Part shown: positions 1 through 8,977 of the stretch, one piece after another
Numbering within the stretch: position 1 is the stretch's first letter
How the letters are laid out: each line of letters starts with the position of its first letter
From: Glaciimonas sp. PCH181
Lineage (GTDB): Bacteria; Pseudomonadota; Gammaproteobacteria; Burkholderiales; Burkholderiaceae_D
Assembly: GCF_003056055.1 (NCBI RefSeq)
Contig: NZ_PYFP01000002.1
Span: 186,001-250,000, forward strand
Length of the DNA stretch: 64,000 nt
Direction of reading: 5' to 3'
The notes under the pieces: model-generated
The model's input: the letters and a program-made list of their open reading frames with translations, nothing else
Database searches by the model: none
Told to the model about the DNA's origin: nothing
Program-made: the position numbers and the translations under genes

Positions 1-1095
1 TTTTTAACCCAATACTGGGGCTGGCGCTGGGTATTTTTTGTAAATCTGCCAGTCGGTCTATTGTCCCTATTTTTTGTGTGGAAGTATTTGCCGCATCTGC
101 GTCATACCGATCCTGACGCCAAGATCCGCCTCGACTGGCCGGGCGCGCTACTAATTACGTCCTCGCTTGGTTGCTTGCAATTGTTCGTCGAAATGCTCCC
201 CAAGCATGGCTTGACGGTTGGGATGCTGGCACTGCTGCTCGCCAGTATTGCTTCGTTCGTTGCGCTATGGAAATGGGAACATCACGCGCCGCAGCCGATC
301 CTGCCGTTCGATCTATTATTCCATCCGAAATTGTCGGCGCTATTCCTGCTATCGGTGCTTAGCGGCTTTTCGATGTTTTCATTGATGTTTTTTGCGCCGT
401 TGCTGTATCAGGGCGGTTTTGGCTTGTCACCGCAAGAAGCCGGTTTGTTAATTACCCCGTTGGTGGCCTGCATTATGATCGGCAGCATTTCTAACGGTCG
501 GATTATCACCCGTATCAAAAACCCGATGATCATGTTGTATATCGGCTTTATTCTGCTGGCATTGTCGTGCCTGGGCGTCGTGATATCAAATCGCTGGACC
601 TCGCATGGCGTGATCGCCGTGTTCATGCTGCTGGGTGGACTAGGATTAGGCTTCATCTTGCCAAATCTGACCGTATTTATTCAACAAGAAGCTGGCCGTG
701 AAAATCTGGGGATCGCCACCGCGTTGTTGCAATCTCTGCGCATGATCGGCAGCATGCTGGGAACCGCCATCACCGGTACGCTTATCAATCACCTATACGC
801 TGGCAGCGTACGACAAGCGCTAGAAGGCGATAAGGCAGAACAATGGCTCTCCAGCTTTAGCGACCCGCAAATTCTGATCAGTCATGAAACACAAATGACT
901 GTTCTAAAACAATTGGCGGATGCAGGTCACAACGGTCAGCTATTAATAGAGGCAGCGCGCGATGGGCTAATCGGATCGATACATGCAGGCGTAGGCGTGG
1001 CGGTGGTCGTGACTGTCATCGCTATCGGACTCGTTAGCCGGGTGCCGAAAGTAACGTTACATCTGCAACCTGAACCGGCCGTAGTCGGTGAATAA
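1..1095 (+). CDS. MFS drug exporter, DHA2 (EmrB/QacA) type, 5'-truncated by window edge
   Basis: The reading frame is open from base 1, so the N-terminal part lies outside the window and 364 residues remain. The first residues contain GWRWVFFVNLPVG, a signature of the 14-helix DHA2 drug:proton antiporters just before the middle of the protein. At least eight hydrophobic segments follow, and the C-terminus is short. Family members export drugs, dyes or other toxic compounds across the inner membrane, usually with an HlyD-type adaptor encoded upstream. The substrate cannot be read from the sequence. A rho-independent terminator follows directly, so this is the last gene of its transcript. The family is clear; whether it is EmrB proper is not. 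Confidence 0.88.
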   Translation, partial: FLTQYWGWRWVFFVNLPVGLLSLFFVWKYLPHLRHTDPDAKIRLDWPGALLITSSLGCLQLFVEMLPKHGLTVGMLALLLASIASFVALWKWEHHAPQPILPFDLLFHPKLSALFLLSVLSGFSMFSLMFFAPLLYQGGFGLSPQEAGLLITPLVACIMIGSISNGRIITRIKNPMIMLYIGFILLALSCLGVVISNRWTSHGVIAVFMLLGGLGLGFILPNLTVFIQQEAGRENLGIATALLQSLRMIGSMLGTAITGTLINHLYAGSVRQALEGDKAEQWLSSFSDPQILISHETQMTVLKQLADAGHNGQLLIEAARDGLIGSIHAGVGVAVVVTVIAIGLVSRVPKVTLHLQPEPAVVGE

Positions 1096-1114
1096 CGACT
1101 AACTAACTGATTAA

Positions 1115-1156
1115 GCGACCGGACGAGATTTCCAACGTTTCCCCGGTCGCTTTATT
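1115..1156 (+). terminator. Rho-independent terminator after the MFS gene
   Basis: GCGACCGG and CCGGTCGC form a perfect 8-bp stem, followed by TTTATT. It starts 20 bases after the MFS stop codon. Confidence 0.75.
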
Positions 1157-1203
1157 CGTCACACCTCCCGCACTAATTACATTTCCAGCCCGGCAAAGCA
1201 CTT

Positions 1204-1226
1204 AAGCGCATGTCTAACATGCGCTT
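1204..1226. repeat. Short perfect inverted repeat
   Basis: AAGCGCATG-TCTAA-CATGCGCTT is a perfect 9-bp inverted repeat with a 5-base loop and no T-tract. It lies about 85 bases upstream of the small lipoprotein gene. It could be an operator or a transcript hairpin; nothing in the sequence decides. Confidence 0.45.
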
Positions 1227-1310
1227 ACAATTAACACACGCTCGTTGCACATGAGCGACGAAGCCGATGGCATCCTGATTACCTGGAAATTCAACTAGGA
1301 AGGATAAAAC

Positions 1311-1433
1311 ATGAAAAAGCTACTTAAATTGGCAGTGTTAGGCGCGCTTCTCAGCACCATGTTAGCGGGTTGTATCGTCGTCCCGGCACGTGGTGGTTAT
1401 TACGAGCGCCCTTATCACGAGAACCGCTATTAA
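1311..1433 (+). CDS. Small lipoprotein of 40 residues
   Basis: The start ATG at 1311 is preceded by the ribosome-binding sequence AGGAAGG. The product begins with a basic MKKLLK segment and a hydrophobic stretch ending in the lipobox L-A-G-C at residues 18-21. Signal peptidase II cleavage would leave a mature lipoprotein of only 20 residues, rich in Pro, Arg, Tyr and Gly. No family is recognised; similar tiny Tyr/Arg-rich lipoproteins are common in Burkholderiales and usually have no known role. A strong terminator follows, so it appears to be a one-gene transcript. The lipobox and the ribosome-binding site make it a real gene rather than chance. Confidence 0.7.
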   Translation: MKKLLKLAVLGALLSTMLAGCIVVPARGGYYERPYHENRY

Positions 1434-1452
1434 TCCTGCTGCATCACCCTCC

Positions 1453-1491
1453 CCAACAGCGCGTCCCCAAGACGCGATGTTGGCATTTTTT
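1453..1491 (+). terminator. Terminator after the small lipoprotein gene
   Basis: CCAACAgCGCGTC and GACGCGaTGTTGG pair with one mismatch around a 5-base loop, followed by CATTTTTT. The T-tract touches the stop codon of the convergent cysB gene. Confidence 0.8.
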
Positions 1492-2431
1492 ACAACTCAT
1501 ACATATCTTTTTCACCATTCATGACTTGTTCAATCAGCTTCCGATTCATCGTCGGCGCTAACAACTCAATAAATGTGTACACATAACTGCGCAAATAAGC
1601 CCCTTGCTTGACTGCCGCCCGCGAGACATTGGTGCCAAACAAATGACCAACCTTAATCGCCCGCAGCCCGGTATCGCGCTCAGCATCAAATGCCATTCCA
1701 GCAATAATCCCAACACCCATCCCTAGTTCAACGTAAGTTTTGATGACATCGGCATCAATCGCCTCCAGCAATACATCCGGCTTCAGATTGCGTAATGAAA
1801 ACGCATGATCGATCTTGCTGCGTCCGGCAAAAGCACTATCGTAAGTAATCAGCGGATACGCCGCGATTTCTTCCAGAGTAATTGCTTTGGATTGCAATAA
1901 AGGATGTTCTGGTGGCACCACAACCATATGTTCCCATTGATAACATGGCAACGTAATTAAGCCTTCCGCATTTGCAATCGCCTCAGTCGCCAACGCCAGA
2001 TCAGCCTGATCGTTGCGGACCATGTCAGCCACCTGACGCGGATTTCCTTGCAACAAAGACAATCTAACCTTCGGAAACTTCAACGTAAACGCCTGCACCA
2101 CTTTAGGCAACGAGTACCGCGCCTGCGTGTGCGTAGTAGCGATAGTGAAACTGCCGCTATCGTGCGCAGCATATTCCTGCCCGATCCGCTTCAGCCCCTC
2201 GATCTCCAACATGATGGCCTCAACCGACTTCAACACCTGTCGCCCCGGCTCCGTCAGGCCGCGTATCCGCTTACCGTGACGCGTAAAAATATCCACCCCA
2301 AGCTCTTCCTCAAGCTCAATAATGGCCTTCGACACCCCAGGTTGCGACGTATACAACGCCTTAGCCGCCTCGGTCAGATTAAAATTTTGCCGCACCGCCT
2401 CGCGCACAAAACGGAACTGATGGAGATTCAT
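1490..2431 (-). CDS. cysB: CysB, LysR-type regulator of sulfur assimilation
   Basis: This 313-residue LysR-type regulator has its helix-turn-helix in residues 1-65 (FVREAVRQNFNLTEAAKALYTSQPGVSKAIIELEEELG), which is typical of CysB/Cbl, and a periplasmic-binding-protein-like effector domain from about residue 90. The segment with TTHTQARYSLP lines the ligand pocket in CysB. Family members activate sulfate reduction genes in response to N-acetylserine or O-acetylserine and low sulfide. It is divergent from the TauE/cysI/cysH/cysDN cluster, separated by a 370-base intergenic region where the operator is expected. Cbl is the alternative name, but the location beside the sulfate reduction genes favours CysB. 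Confidence 0.92.
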   Translation of the reverse strand: MNLHQFRFVREAVRQNFNLTEAAKALYTSQPGVSKAIIELEEELGVDIFTRHGKRIRGLTEPGRQVLKSVEAIMLEIEGLKRIGQEYAAHDSGSFTIATTHTQARYSLPKVVQAFTLKFPKVRLSLLQGNPRQVADMVRNDQADLALATEAIANAEGLITLPCYQWEHMVVVPPEHPLLQSKAITLEEIAAYPLITYDSAFAGRSKIDHAFSLRNLKPDVLLEAIDADVIKTYVELGMGVGIIAGMAFDAERDTGLRAIKVGHLFGTNVSRAAVKQGAYLRSYVYTFIELLAPTMNRKLIEQVMNGEKDMYEL

Positions 2432-2598
2432 GCGTGCCCTTCACTTTTTTGTCCAACGTGTTTTAAATAAACTACAGTACACAACGATTACATCTACTTA
2501 TCAAAATTACACAGACCACCCGAAACAACGCAGCAGTACACACATCCCCGATACTGCAAGCCAGTACAGCAAGCAAGAGCAACGAAGCCTCACACTTC

Positions 2599-2700
2599 AA
2601 AAACGTCCGTAAAAGCGCGCCCCGAGGCGTGCCAACTGAGGCAGTCGCCATATAACAAGGCCGGCTAACGCAGCTGGGGGCGTTTTTATGGACGTTTTTT
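2599..2700. repeat. 102-bp inverted-repeat element between cysB and the TauE gene
   Basis: The left arm begins AAAAACGTCCGTAAAA at 2599 and the right arm ends TTTTATGGACGTTTTTT at 2700. The arms run about 25 bases and pair with about three differences, separated by some 50 bases. The outer ends are A- and T-runs. This is the most structured part of the 370-base gap between cysB (ends 2431) and the TauE gene (starts 2802). It may be a MITE-like repeat or a large transcript hairpin. The rest of the gap is AT-rich and should hold the divergent promoters, which I cannot place with certainty. Confidence 0.6.
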
Positions 2701-2801
2701 GTGTTTGTATATATCAAATGTGAATATAAGCAAATAAATACTATGTAGTTGGGAATAAACAAGAAGTTTATTACGATTCAGACTGTTCTGTATGGGCCTA
2801 T

Positions 2802-3575
2802 ATGACTTTATCTTATGTAGTGAGCGGCTTTGCCGTGGGATTGCTAGTCGGATTGACCGGTGTTGGTGGCGGTTCCCTGATGACGCCCTTGCTGACGTTG
2901 CTGTTCGGCATCCATCCTAGCGTTGCGGTGGGCACTGATCTGGCGTTTGCGTCTGCAACCAAGGTTGCGGGGACGTTTGCCCACCGCTATAGCGGGAATA
3001 TCCGCTGGGATATTGTCCGTAAATTATGTCTGGGTGCCTTACCGGCCGCGATTATTACTGCGCTCGCCCTCAAACATTTCGGCACAGTCAGCCCTGAAAT
3101 GGGCCAGATTATTCGTTATTCGATTGCGGGTTCGGTATTTCTGACCGTGATTGCTTTGCTATTTAAAGGTAAACTACAGCACTGGCTAAATGCGCATCCA
3201 GAAAAACAACTCAGCGGGACCAAATTAGCGACTGCGACGATTGTTGCTGGCGTGGTTCTCGGCACGTTGGTGACGATTTCATCGATTGGTGCGGGTGCTG
3301 TTGGCGCTACGTTGCTGGTGCTGCTGTATCCTCGCCTGACTCCGGCGGAAGTTGCGGGTACAGACATCGCTTACGCGGTGCCATTGACAGCGATTGCGGC
3401 TGCCGGGCATTGGTGGTTGGGATCGATAGACTGGGCATTATTGAGCGCCCTGCTACTCGGTTCGGTTCCAGGGATTACACTAGGCTCTTTGGCTGCACGA
3501 AAAGTACCTGAGAAAATTTTACGAGCCTTGTTAGCAGTGACGCTTACTAGCGTGGCTATCAAATTGGTTTTTTAA
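2802..3575 (+). CDS. TauE/SafE family membrane transporter, probable sulfite or sulfur-anion carrier
   Basis: The product has 257 residues and about eight hydrophobic segments arranged as two related halves. Each half carries a glycine-rich motif: near the N-terminus VGLTGVGGGSLMTPLL and in the second half ISSIGAGAVGATLLVLL. This duplication is characteristic of the TauE/SafE (DUF81) family, some members of which export sulfite or sulfoacetate. The gene is first in the sulfate assimilation cluster, only 57 bases before cysI, so a role in moving sulfite or another sulfur anion is a reasonable inference. The direction and the substrate cannot be read from the sequence. Confidence 0.88.
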   Translation: MTLSYVVSGFAVGLLVGLTGVGGGSLMTPLLTLLFGIHPSVAVGTDLAFASATKVAGTFAHRYSGNIRWDIVRKLCLGALPAAIITALALKHFGTVSPEMGQIIRYSIAGSVFLTVIALLFKGKLQHWLNAHPEKQLSGTKLATATIVAGVVLGTLVTISSIGAGAVGATLLVLLYPRLTPAEVAGTDIAYAVPLTAIAAAGHWWLGSIDWALLSALLLGSVPGITLGSLAARKVPEKILRALLAVTLTSVAIKLVF

Positions 3576-3632
3576 AATATTTACTTATATTAGAGACGTG
3601 GTTGCAAAACCACACCAGATTAGGAATAAAAG

Positions 3633-5327
3633 ATGTATCGCTACGACCAATACGATCACCAAATTGTCAAAGAACGCATCGCCCAATATCGCGGTCAGGT
3701 AGAACGTCGCCTGTCTGACGAATTGGCTGAAGATGAATTCCGCATTTTGCGCCTGCAAAATGGCCTGTACATGCAACGTCATGCGTACATGCTGCGCGTA
3801 GCGGTTCCTTACGGCCTGCTGGCATCGGCACAAGTGCGTATGTTTGCGACGATCGCGCGTAAATACGATCGAGGTTACGGTCATTTTACGACCCGTCAAA
3901 ACATTCAGTACAACTGGATCAAGCTAGAAGAATCGCCGGATATTCTGGCGGAACTGGCCACGGTCGAGATGCACGCGATCCAGACTTCCGGTAATTGTAT
4001 TCGTAACATTACGTCTGACGAATTGGCTGGCGTAGCCGCTGATGAAGTCATTGATCCACGTCCGTATGCTGAAATTCTGCGTGAATGGAGCACTTTCCAT
4101 CCAGAATTCGCCTACCTGCCACGTAAATTCAAATTTGCGATTAATGGCTCGGAAGAAGATCGTGCTGCCACGGCTGTCCATGACATCGGTTTAACGATGG
4201 TCAAAGATGCATCTGGCGAAATCGGCTTTAAAGTCATGGTTGGCGGCGGCATGGGCCGTACCCCGATTATCGGTAGCGTAATTCGCGAATATCTGCCATG
4301 GCAGCACGCGTTGACCTATATGGAAGCCATCCTGCGCGTCTATAACCAGCATGGTCGCCGTGACAACATTTACAAAGCGCGTATCAAAATTTTAGTAAAA
4401 GCACTGGGTGCGCCAGAATTTGCGCGTCAGGTTGAAGCCGAATGGCTGGATATTAAAGATGGTCCGGGCACGCTTACTGTGGAAGAATTGCAACGCGTCG
4501 CGCAATATTTCACAGCGCCAGCCTATGAAACATTGCCAGCGACCGACGCAGAATTCGAAACATTGAAAGCCAGCGACAAAGGCTTCGCTAACTGGATCAA
4601 ACGCAACGTTAAGGCACACAAAGTCAGTGGCTATGCAGCGGTTATTCTGTCGTTGAAAAAGACCGGTGTACCGCCGGGCGATATCACAGCCGACCAACTC
4701 GATTTTGTTGCGGACCTGTGCGACCGTTACAGTTTCGGTGAAATCCGTGTGACGCATGAGCAGAATCTGGTGCTGGCAGACGTAAAGATTTCTGAATTAT
4801 TCACACTGTGGAATGCCGTCAAGGCGCAAGGACTGGCTACGCCAAATATTGGTTTACTGACCGATATTATCTGCTGCCCGGGTGGTGATTTCTGCTCACT
4901 GGCAAACGCTAAATCGATCCCGATTGCGCAAGCCATTGCCGAGAAATTCGACAACATCGATTTTCAGCATGACATTGGCGATATCGAACTGAATATCTCC
5001 GGCTGTATCAACGCCTGCGGTCATCATCACGTCGGCAATATCGGTATTTTGGGCGTCGATAAAGACGGTGCAGAGTGGTATCAAGTCTCCATCGGCGGTG
5101 CGCAAGGTAACAGCACCAGTATCGGCAAGATCATCGGCCCATCGTTCTCGGCACATCAAATGCCGACAGTGATTGAGCGTCTGCTGGCTGTCTACGTGCA
5201 GCAACGGACCGAAGACGAGCGTTTCATTGATACCGTACAGCGGCTTGGCGTCGCTCCGTTCAAAGAATACGTCTATGCGACACCTATCAAAGCTGCACAA
5301 CCAACTGGGGAGGATGCTTGTGTCTGA
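3633..5327 (+). CDS. cysI: CysI, siroheme sulfite reductase (hemoprotein)
   Basis: The 564-residue protein has the two-fold nitrite/sulfite reductase architecture: ferredoxin-like domains alternating with siroheme/4Fe-4S domains. The cluster ligands are visible as Cys415-x5-Cys421 (CCPGGDFC) and Cys458-x3-Cys462 (GCINACGHH). The N-terminal segment RGYGHFTTRQNIQ is the conserved siroheme contact region. It reduces sulfite to sulfide with six electrons. There is no cysJ flavoprotein gene nearby, so the electron donor is probably ferredoxin or another carrier, as inferred for many betaproteobacteria. It overlaps the DUF934 gene by eight bases, which indicates translational coupling. Confidence 0.93.
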   Translation: MYRYDQYDHQIVKERIAQYRGQVERRLSDELAEDEFRILRLQNGLYMQRHAYMLRVAVPYGLLASAQVRMFATIARKYDRGYGHFTTRQNIQYNWIKLEESPDILAELATVEMHAIQTSGNCIRNITSDELAGVAADEVIDPRPYAEILREWSTFHPEFAYLPRKFKFAINGSEEDRAATAVHDIGLTMVKDASGEIGFKVMVGGGMGRTPIIGSVIREYLPWQHALTYMEAILRVYNQHGRRDNIYKARIKILVKALGAPEFARQVEAEWLDIKDGPGTLTVEELQRVAQYFTAPAYETLPATDAEFETLKASDKGFANWIKRNVKAHKVSGYAAVILSLKKTGVPPGDITADQLDFVADLCDRYSFGEIRVTHEQNLVLADVKISELFTLWNAVKAQGLATPNIGLLTDIICCPGGDFCSLANAKSIPIAQAIAEKFDNIDFQHDIGDIELNISGCINACGHHHVGNIGILGVDKDGAEWYQVSIGGAQGNSTSIGKIIGPSFSAHQMPTVIERLLAVYVQQRTEDERFIDTVQRLGVAPFKEYVYATPIKAAQPTGEDACV

Positions 5328-5853
5328 ATCAATTAACATTATCAAAAATCGTAGCGTCGTCACCGATGACTGGACCGTTCTACGTCTGGCGGAAGGCGAT
5401 ACTGCTGACAGCGTCGCCATACCAGCCGGTAAAGTCATCGTCCCGTTGACCGTCTGGGAAGCACAGCGCGCCGCGCTCGAAGGCCGTGCCGATTTAGGCG
5501 TCTGGCTGAGCAGTAATGCGCGTCCCGAAGCCATCAAAGACGACTTCGCGCACTTTGCATTGATCGCCGTCGATTTCCCCATCTTTACCGATGGTCGCGG
5601 CTATTCAATCGCATTTAACCTGCGTACCCGTTACGGCTATGCAGGCGAATTGCGCGCCATCGGCGATGTGTTGCGTGACCAATTATTTTATATGTCGCGC
5701 GTAGGCTTCGATGCGTATGCAGTTCGCGCCGACAAAAACATCCACGATGCGTTAAAAGGTTTAACCGATTTCTCGGAAAAATATCAAACCTCGTGGGATG
5801 AAAAAACACCGCTGTTCCGTCGCGTAAACCGTCAGCCTGTGGTTCAGGGATAA
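5320..5853 (+). CDS. DUF934 protein, sulfite reductase-associated
   Basis: This 177-residue protein belongs to the DUF934 family, recognised from segments such as VPLTVWEAQR, GVWLSSN, FPIFTDGRGYS and RTRYGYAGELRAIGDVLRDQ. The family is nearly always encoded directly after ferredoxin-type cysI in proteobacteria, and its biochemical role is not established. I chose GTG at 5320 because a GGGGAGG ribosome-binding sequence ends at 5313, giving a normal six-base spacing; the in-frame ATG at 5314 would sit directly against it. The start overlaps the end of cysI. A structural or electron-transfer role with CysI is inference from the gene order only. Confidence 0.88.
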   Translation: MSESINIIKNRSVVTDDWTVLRLAEGDTADSVAIPAGKVIVPLTVWEAQRAALEGRADLGVWLSSNARPEAIKDDFAHFALIAVDFPIFTDGRGYSIAFNLRTRYGYAGELRAIGDVLRDQLFYMSRVGFDAYAVRADKNIHDALKGLTDFSEKYQTSWDEKTPLFRRVNRQPVVQG

Positions 5854-5858
5854 CGATC

Positions 5859-6599
5859 ATGTCTACTACCGTCCCTGCCGATGCCAGCCTGGCATTACCT
5901 GATCTGATTGCGGCTACCAAAGCGACGTTGGAGAAAATCGCCAGCGAATATACGCCAGCGGTTTTTGCCTCCAGCCTCGCCGCAGAAGACATGGTGCTGA
6001 CCGATCTGATTTTGCGTAGCAAGCTGGCGATCAACATCTTTACCCTTGAAACCGGCCGCCTGCATGCTGAAACGCTAGGTATGCTCGACCGTATCAAAGA
6101 AACCTACGACTACGACGTGACAGCTTTCCGCCCGCAGCCAGAAGCGGTGGCCGCTTATGTTGAGCAAAACGGCTTGAATGCGTTTTACGACAGTGTCGAT
6201 ATGCGTAAAGAATGCTGCCGGATTCGTAAGATCGAACCTTTGAATCGTGCGCTTTCCGGCAATAAATCCTGGGTCACCGGCCAACGCCGCAGCCAATCGC
6301 AAACACGCGCAGAACTGCACGTGCAAGAGCAGGATGAAGCCCACGCGATGACCAAATTCAATCCGCTGGCAGATTGGTCCGAGGAAGACGTCTGGGAATA
6401 TATCCGCAGCAACAACGTGCCGTACAACCCGTTGCACGACAAGGGTTATCCGTCGATCGGTTGCGAGCCTTGTACTCGCGCGATTCAGCCGGGCGAGGAT
6501 GTCCGCGCCGGTCGCTGGTGGTGGGAAAATCCAGAGTCAAAAGAATGCGGTTTGCATGTCGTTGACGGCAAATTGATCCGGATTAAAGCAATCGCTTAA
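5859..6599 (+). CDS. cysH: CysH, 4Fe-4S adenylylsulfate (APS) reductase
   Basis: The protein has 246 residues with a PP-loop-like nucleotide-binding N-terminal half (ASSLAAEDMVLTDL). The cysteine pairs Cys119-Cys120 (ECCRIRK) and Cys202-x2-Cys205 (CEPC) bind a 4Fe-4S cluster. This CC/CxxC set marks reductases that use APS and is absent from the PAPS-specific enterobacterial type. The catalytic cysteine is Cys230 in the C-terminal ECGLH motif. It reduces APS to sulfite and AMP with thioredoxin or a related donor. The absence of an APS kinase gene (cysC) nearby agrees with direct use of APS. It follows DUF934 by five bases in one operon. Confidence 0.93.
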   Translation: MSTTVPADASLALPDLIAATKATLEKIASEYTPAVFASSLAAEDMVLTDLILRSKLAINIFTLETGRLHAETLGMLDRIKETYDYDVTAFRPQPEAVAAYVEQNGLNAFYDSVDMRKECCRIRKIEPLNRALSGNKSWVTGQRRSQSQTRAELHVQEQDEAHAMTKFNPLADWSEEDVWEYIRSNNVPYNPLHDKGYPSIGCEPCTRAIQPGEDVRAGRWWWENPESKECGLHVVDGKLIRIKAIA

Positions 6600-6684
6600 T
6601 CAGATCGATCCCTACGCCCGCCCGCCAGTAGACGCGCGATACTTGCAGAATGCATCATCATTATTTAAGAGATAAAACAACATC

Positions 6685-7620
6685 ATGAATACTGCTGTAG
6701 AAAAGCTTTTTCTCGATAACGCCAGTGACCGCCATCTTGATTGGCTGGAATCTGAGGCCATCCATATCATGCGCGAAGTTGCTGCCGAATGTAGCAATCC
6801 GGCGCTGCTGTTTTCTGGCGGTAAAGACTCGGTCGTGATGCTGCGCATTGCCGAAAAAGCGTTTCGTCCTGGCAAATTTCCGTTCCCGCTAGTGCATATC
6901 GATACCGGCCATAACTTTGCAGAAGTGATTACCTTCCGCGACAAAAAAGTCGCCGAATTGGGCGAGCGCCTGATCGTAGGCTCCGTCGAGGATTCGATCA
7001 AACGCGGTACCGTGCGTCTGCGCAATCCACAAACCGACTCGCGCAATGCTGCTCAGGCTGTGACGTTGCTGGAAACCATCGCTGAACACAAGTTCGACGC
7101 CTGTATCGGTGGGGCCCGCCGCGATGAAGAAAAAGCCCGCGCTAAAGAACGTATCTTTTCGTTCCGCGACGAATTCGGCCAATGGAATCCAAAAGCCCAG
7201 CGCCCAGAGCTGTGGGACTTGTATAACACCCGCGTGCATCCGGGCGAAAACATGCGGGTTTTCCCGATTTCAAACTGGACCGAACTCGACGTCTGGCAAT
7301 ACATCGCTCGTGAAAAACTTGAGCTGCCGCCGATTTATTTCGCGCATATGCGCCAGGTGATTCCGCGTAATGGCTTGCTAGTACCGCTGACGGATCTGAC
7401 ACCTGCCAAAGATGGCGAAGTAGTCGAATTGCGCGAAGTCCGTTTCCGCACGGTTGGCGATATTTCGTGCACCTGCCCGGTCGCCTCTGACGCAGCGACA
7501 GTAGAAGCCATCATCGCAGAAACTGCCATCACGCAAATTACAGAACGTGGCGCCACCCGCATGGACGACCAGACATCAGAAGCATCGATGGAAAAACGCA
7601 AAAAAGAAGGATATTTCTAA
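6685..7620 (+). CDS. cysD: CysD, sulfate adenylyltransferase subunit 2
   Basis: The 311-residue protein carries the PP-loop motif SGGKDSVVML near residue 45, used to bind ATP for sulfate adenylylation. GGARRDEEKARAKER and the C-terminal RMDDQTSEASMEKRKKEGYF are hallmarks of CysD. It forms the ATP sulfurylase heterodimer with CysN, making APS from ATP and sulfate in the cytoplasm. Its last base is shared with the cysN start codon (TAATG), so the two subunits are translationally coupled. An 85-base gap separates it from cysH. Confidence 0.95.
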   Translation: MNTAVEKLFLDNASDRHLDWLESEAIHIMREVAAECSNPALLFSGGKDSVVMLRIAEKAFRPGKFPFPLVHIDTGHNFAEVITFRDKKVAELGERLIVGSVEDSIKRGTVRLRNPQTDSRNAAQAVTLLETIAEHKFDACIGGARRDEEKARAKERIFSFRDEFGQWNPKAQRPELWDLYNTRVHPGENMRVFPISNWTELDVWQYIAREKLELPPIYFAHMRQVIPRNGLLVPLTDLTPAKDGEVVELREVRFRTVGDISCTCPVASDAATVEAIIAETAITQITERGATRMDDQTSEASMEKRKKEGYF

Positions 7621-8957
7621 TGAATGCCGTAGTGTCTGAAAATAAGCCAGTCTCCGCAAAAACAGCGCATCCTCTGCAAGAACGTGGCCTGCTGCGCTTC
7701 ATTACTGCCGGGTCAGTCGATGACGGCAAAAGTACATTGATTGGCCGTTTGTTGTTCGACAGCAAAGGCATTTTTGCCGATCAGCTGGATGCAATGTCAC
7801 GCGCCAAACATAAGCGCACCGTCGGCGACACAATCGATCTGTCATTACTGACCGATGGTCTGGAAGCCGAGCGCGAACAAGGCATCACAATTGACGTTGC
7901 GTACCGTTATTTCGCTACGCCTAAGCGCAAATTCATCATTGCCGATACGCCGGGGCATGAGCAATACACGCGCAACATGGTCACCGGCGCTTCGACTGCG
8001 GACGCGGTCATCATTCTGGTCGATGTCTCCAAGGTCAAACTCGGTGACGACGGCAGCGTTGAATTGCTGACGCAAACCAAACGCCATTCAACCATCGCGC
8101 ATCTGCTGCAAATTGAGCACGTGATCGTTGCTGTGAACAAAATGGATTTGGTCAACTACGATGAAACGGTCTATAACCGCATCGTTGGGGCCTATCAGGA
8201 ATTTGCGCAACAACTTGGTCTGCGCGATGTTCACGCCATTCCATTGTCCGCGCTAGCTGGCGATAACGTCGTGACTGCTGGCGATAAAATGCCTTGGCAT
8301 AAAGGCCCGACATTGATCGCGTTGCTAGAATCGTTGAGTGTGTATGAAGATGCGCACGATGAACCGTTCCGTTTTCCGGTGCAATTGGTGGCGCGTCACA
8401 ACGGCCATGAAGCCAATGATTTCCGTGGCTATATGGGGCGTATTGAAGCAGGCAAGGTTAGCAAAGGCGACAAGCTGACGATTCAACCTAGCGGTCAAAG
8501 TGCGACAGTAAAAGACATTTTGGTATTGGAAGGCTCACTAGAATCGGCGGTGGTCGGCCAATCCGTGACACTGCTGCTGGAAGAGTATCTGGATATCTCA
8601 CGCGGTGACATGCTGGCATCGGTTGAGCGTCCACCGACGCTGCTGAAAACTGTCAGCGCCGATCTTTGCTGGTTGTCGGAAGATGCGCTCGATCTGCGTC
8701 GTAAATACTGGATCAAACATACAACTAAGCAGACTGGCGCACGGATTACTAAAATCGATACGCTGCTGGATATCAATACACAGGAACGTCGCTCGGCTGA
8801 AACCTTGAAGCTGAATGATATTGCGCGTGTATCGTTGAATGTGCAGCAGCCGATTGCGGCGGATTCTTACGATGCGGTGCGGGCAACCGGGGCGTTTATT
8901 CTGATTGATGAAGTGACGCATCAGACTGTTGCTGCTGGCATGATTCGTTTCGACTAA
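7620..8957 (+). CDS. cysN: CysN, GTPase subunit of sulfate adenylyltransferase
   Basis: The 445-residue protein is an EF-Tu-like GTPase. Motif G1 is GSVDDGKSTLIGRL, G3 is DTPGHEQYTRNM and G4 is NKMDLV, followed by two beta-barrel domains. GTP hydrolysis drives the otherwise unfavourable synthesis of APS by CysD. The length fits CysN alone; the fused APS kinase domain of CysNC proteins is absent, which agrees with the APS-type CysH upstream. Only 20 bases separate it from cobA, so it probably shares that transcript. Confidence 0.95.
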   Translation: MNAVVSENKPVSAKTAHPLQERGLLRFITAGSVDDGKSTLIGRLLFDSKGIFADQLDAMSRAKHKRTVGDTIDLSLLTDGLEAEREQGITIDVAYRYFATPKRKFIIADTPGHEQYTRNMVTGASTADAVIILVDVSKVKLGDDGSVELLTQTKRHSTIAHLLQIEHVIVAVNKMDLVNYDETVYNRIVGAYQEFAQQLGLRDVHAIPLSALAGDNVVTAGDKMPWHKGPTLIALLESLSVYEDAHDEPFRFPVQLVARHNGHEANDFRGYMGRIEAGKVSKGDKLTIQPSGQSATVKDILVLEGSLESAVVGQSVTLLLEEYLDISRGDMLASVERPPTLLKTVSADLCWLSEDALDLRRKYWIKHTTKQTGARITKIDTLLDINTQERRSAETLKLNDIARVSLNVQQPIAADSYDAVRATGAFILIDEVTHQTVAAGMIRFD

Positions 8958-8977
8958 AGTATTGTAAAGACGCGCAT

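Noticed and set aside
2472..2762. A 96-codon open frame on the minus strand upstream of cysB
   Set aside because: It runs through the divergent promoter region and the 102-bp inverted-repeat element, has an odd Cys-rich composition and no recognisable family.
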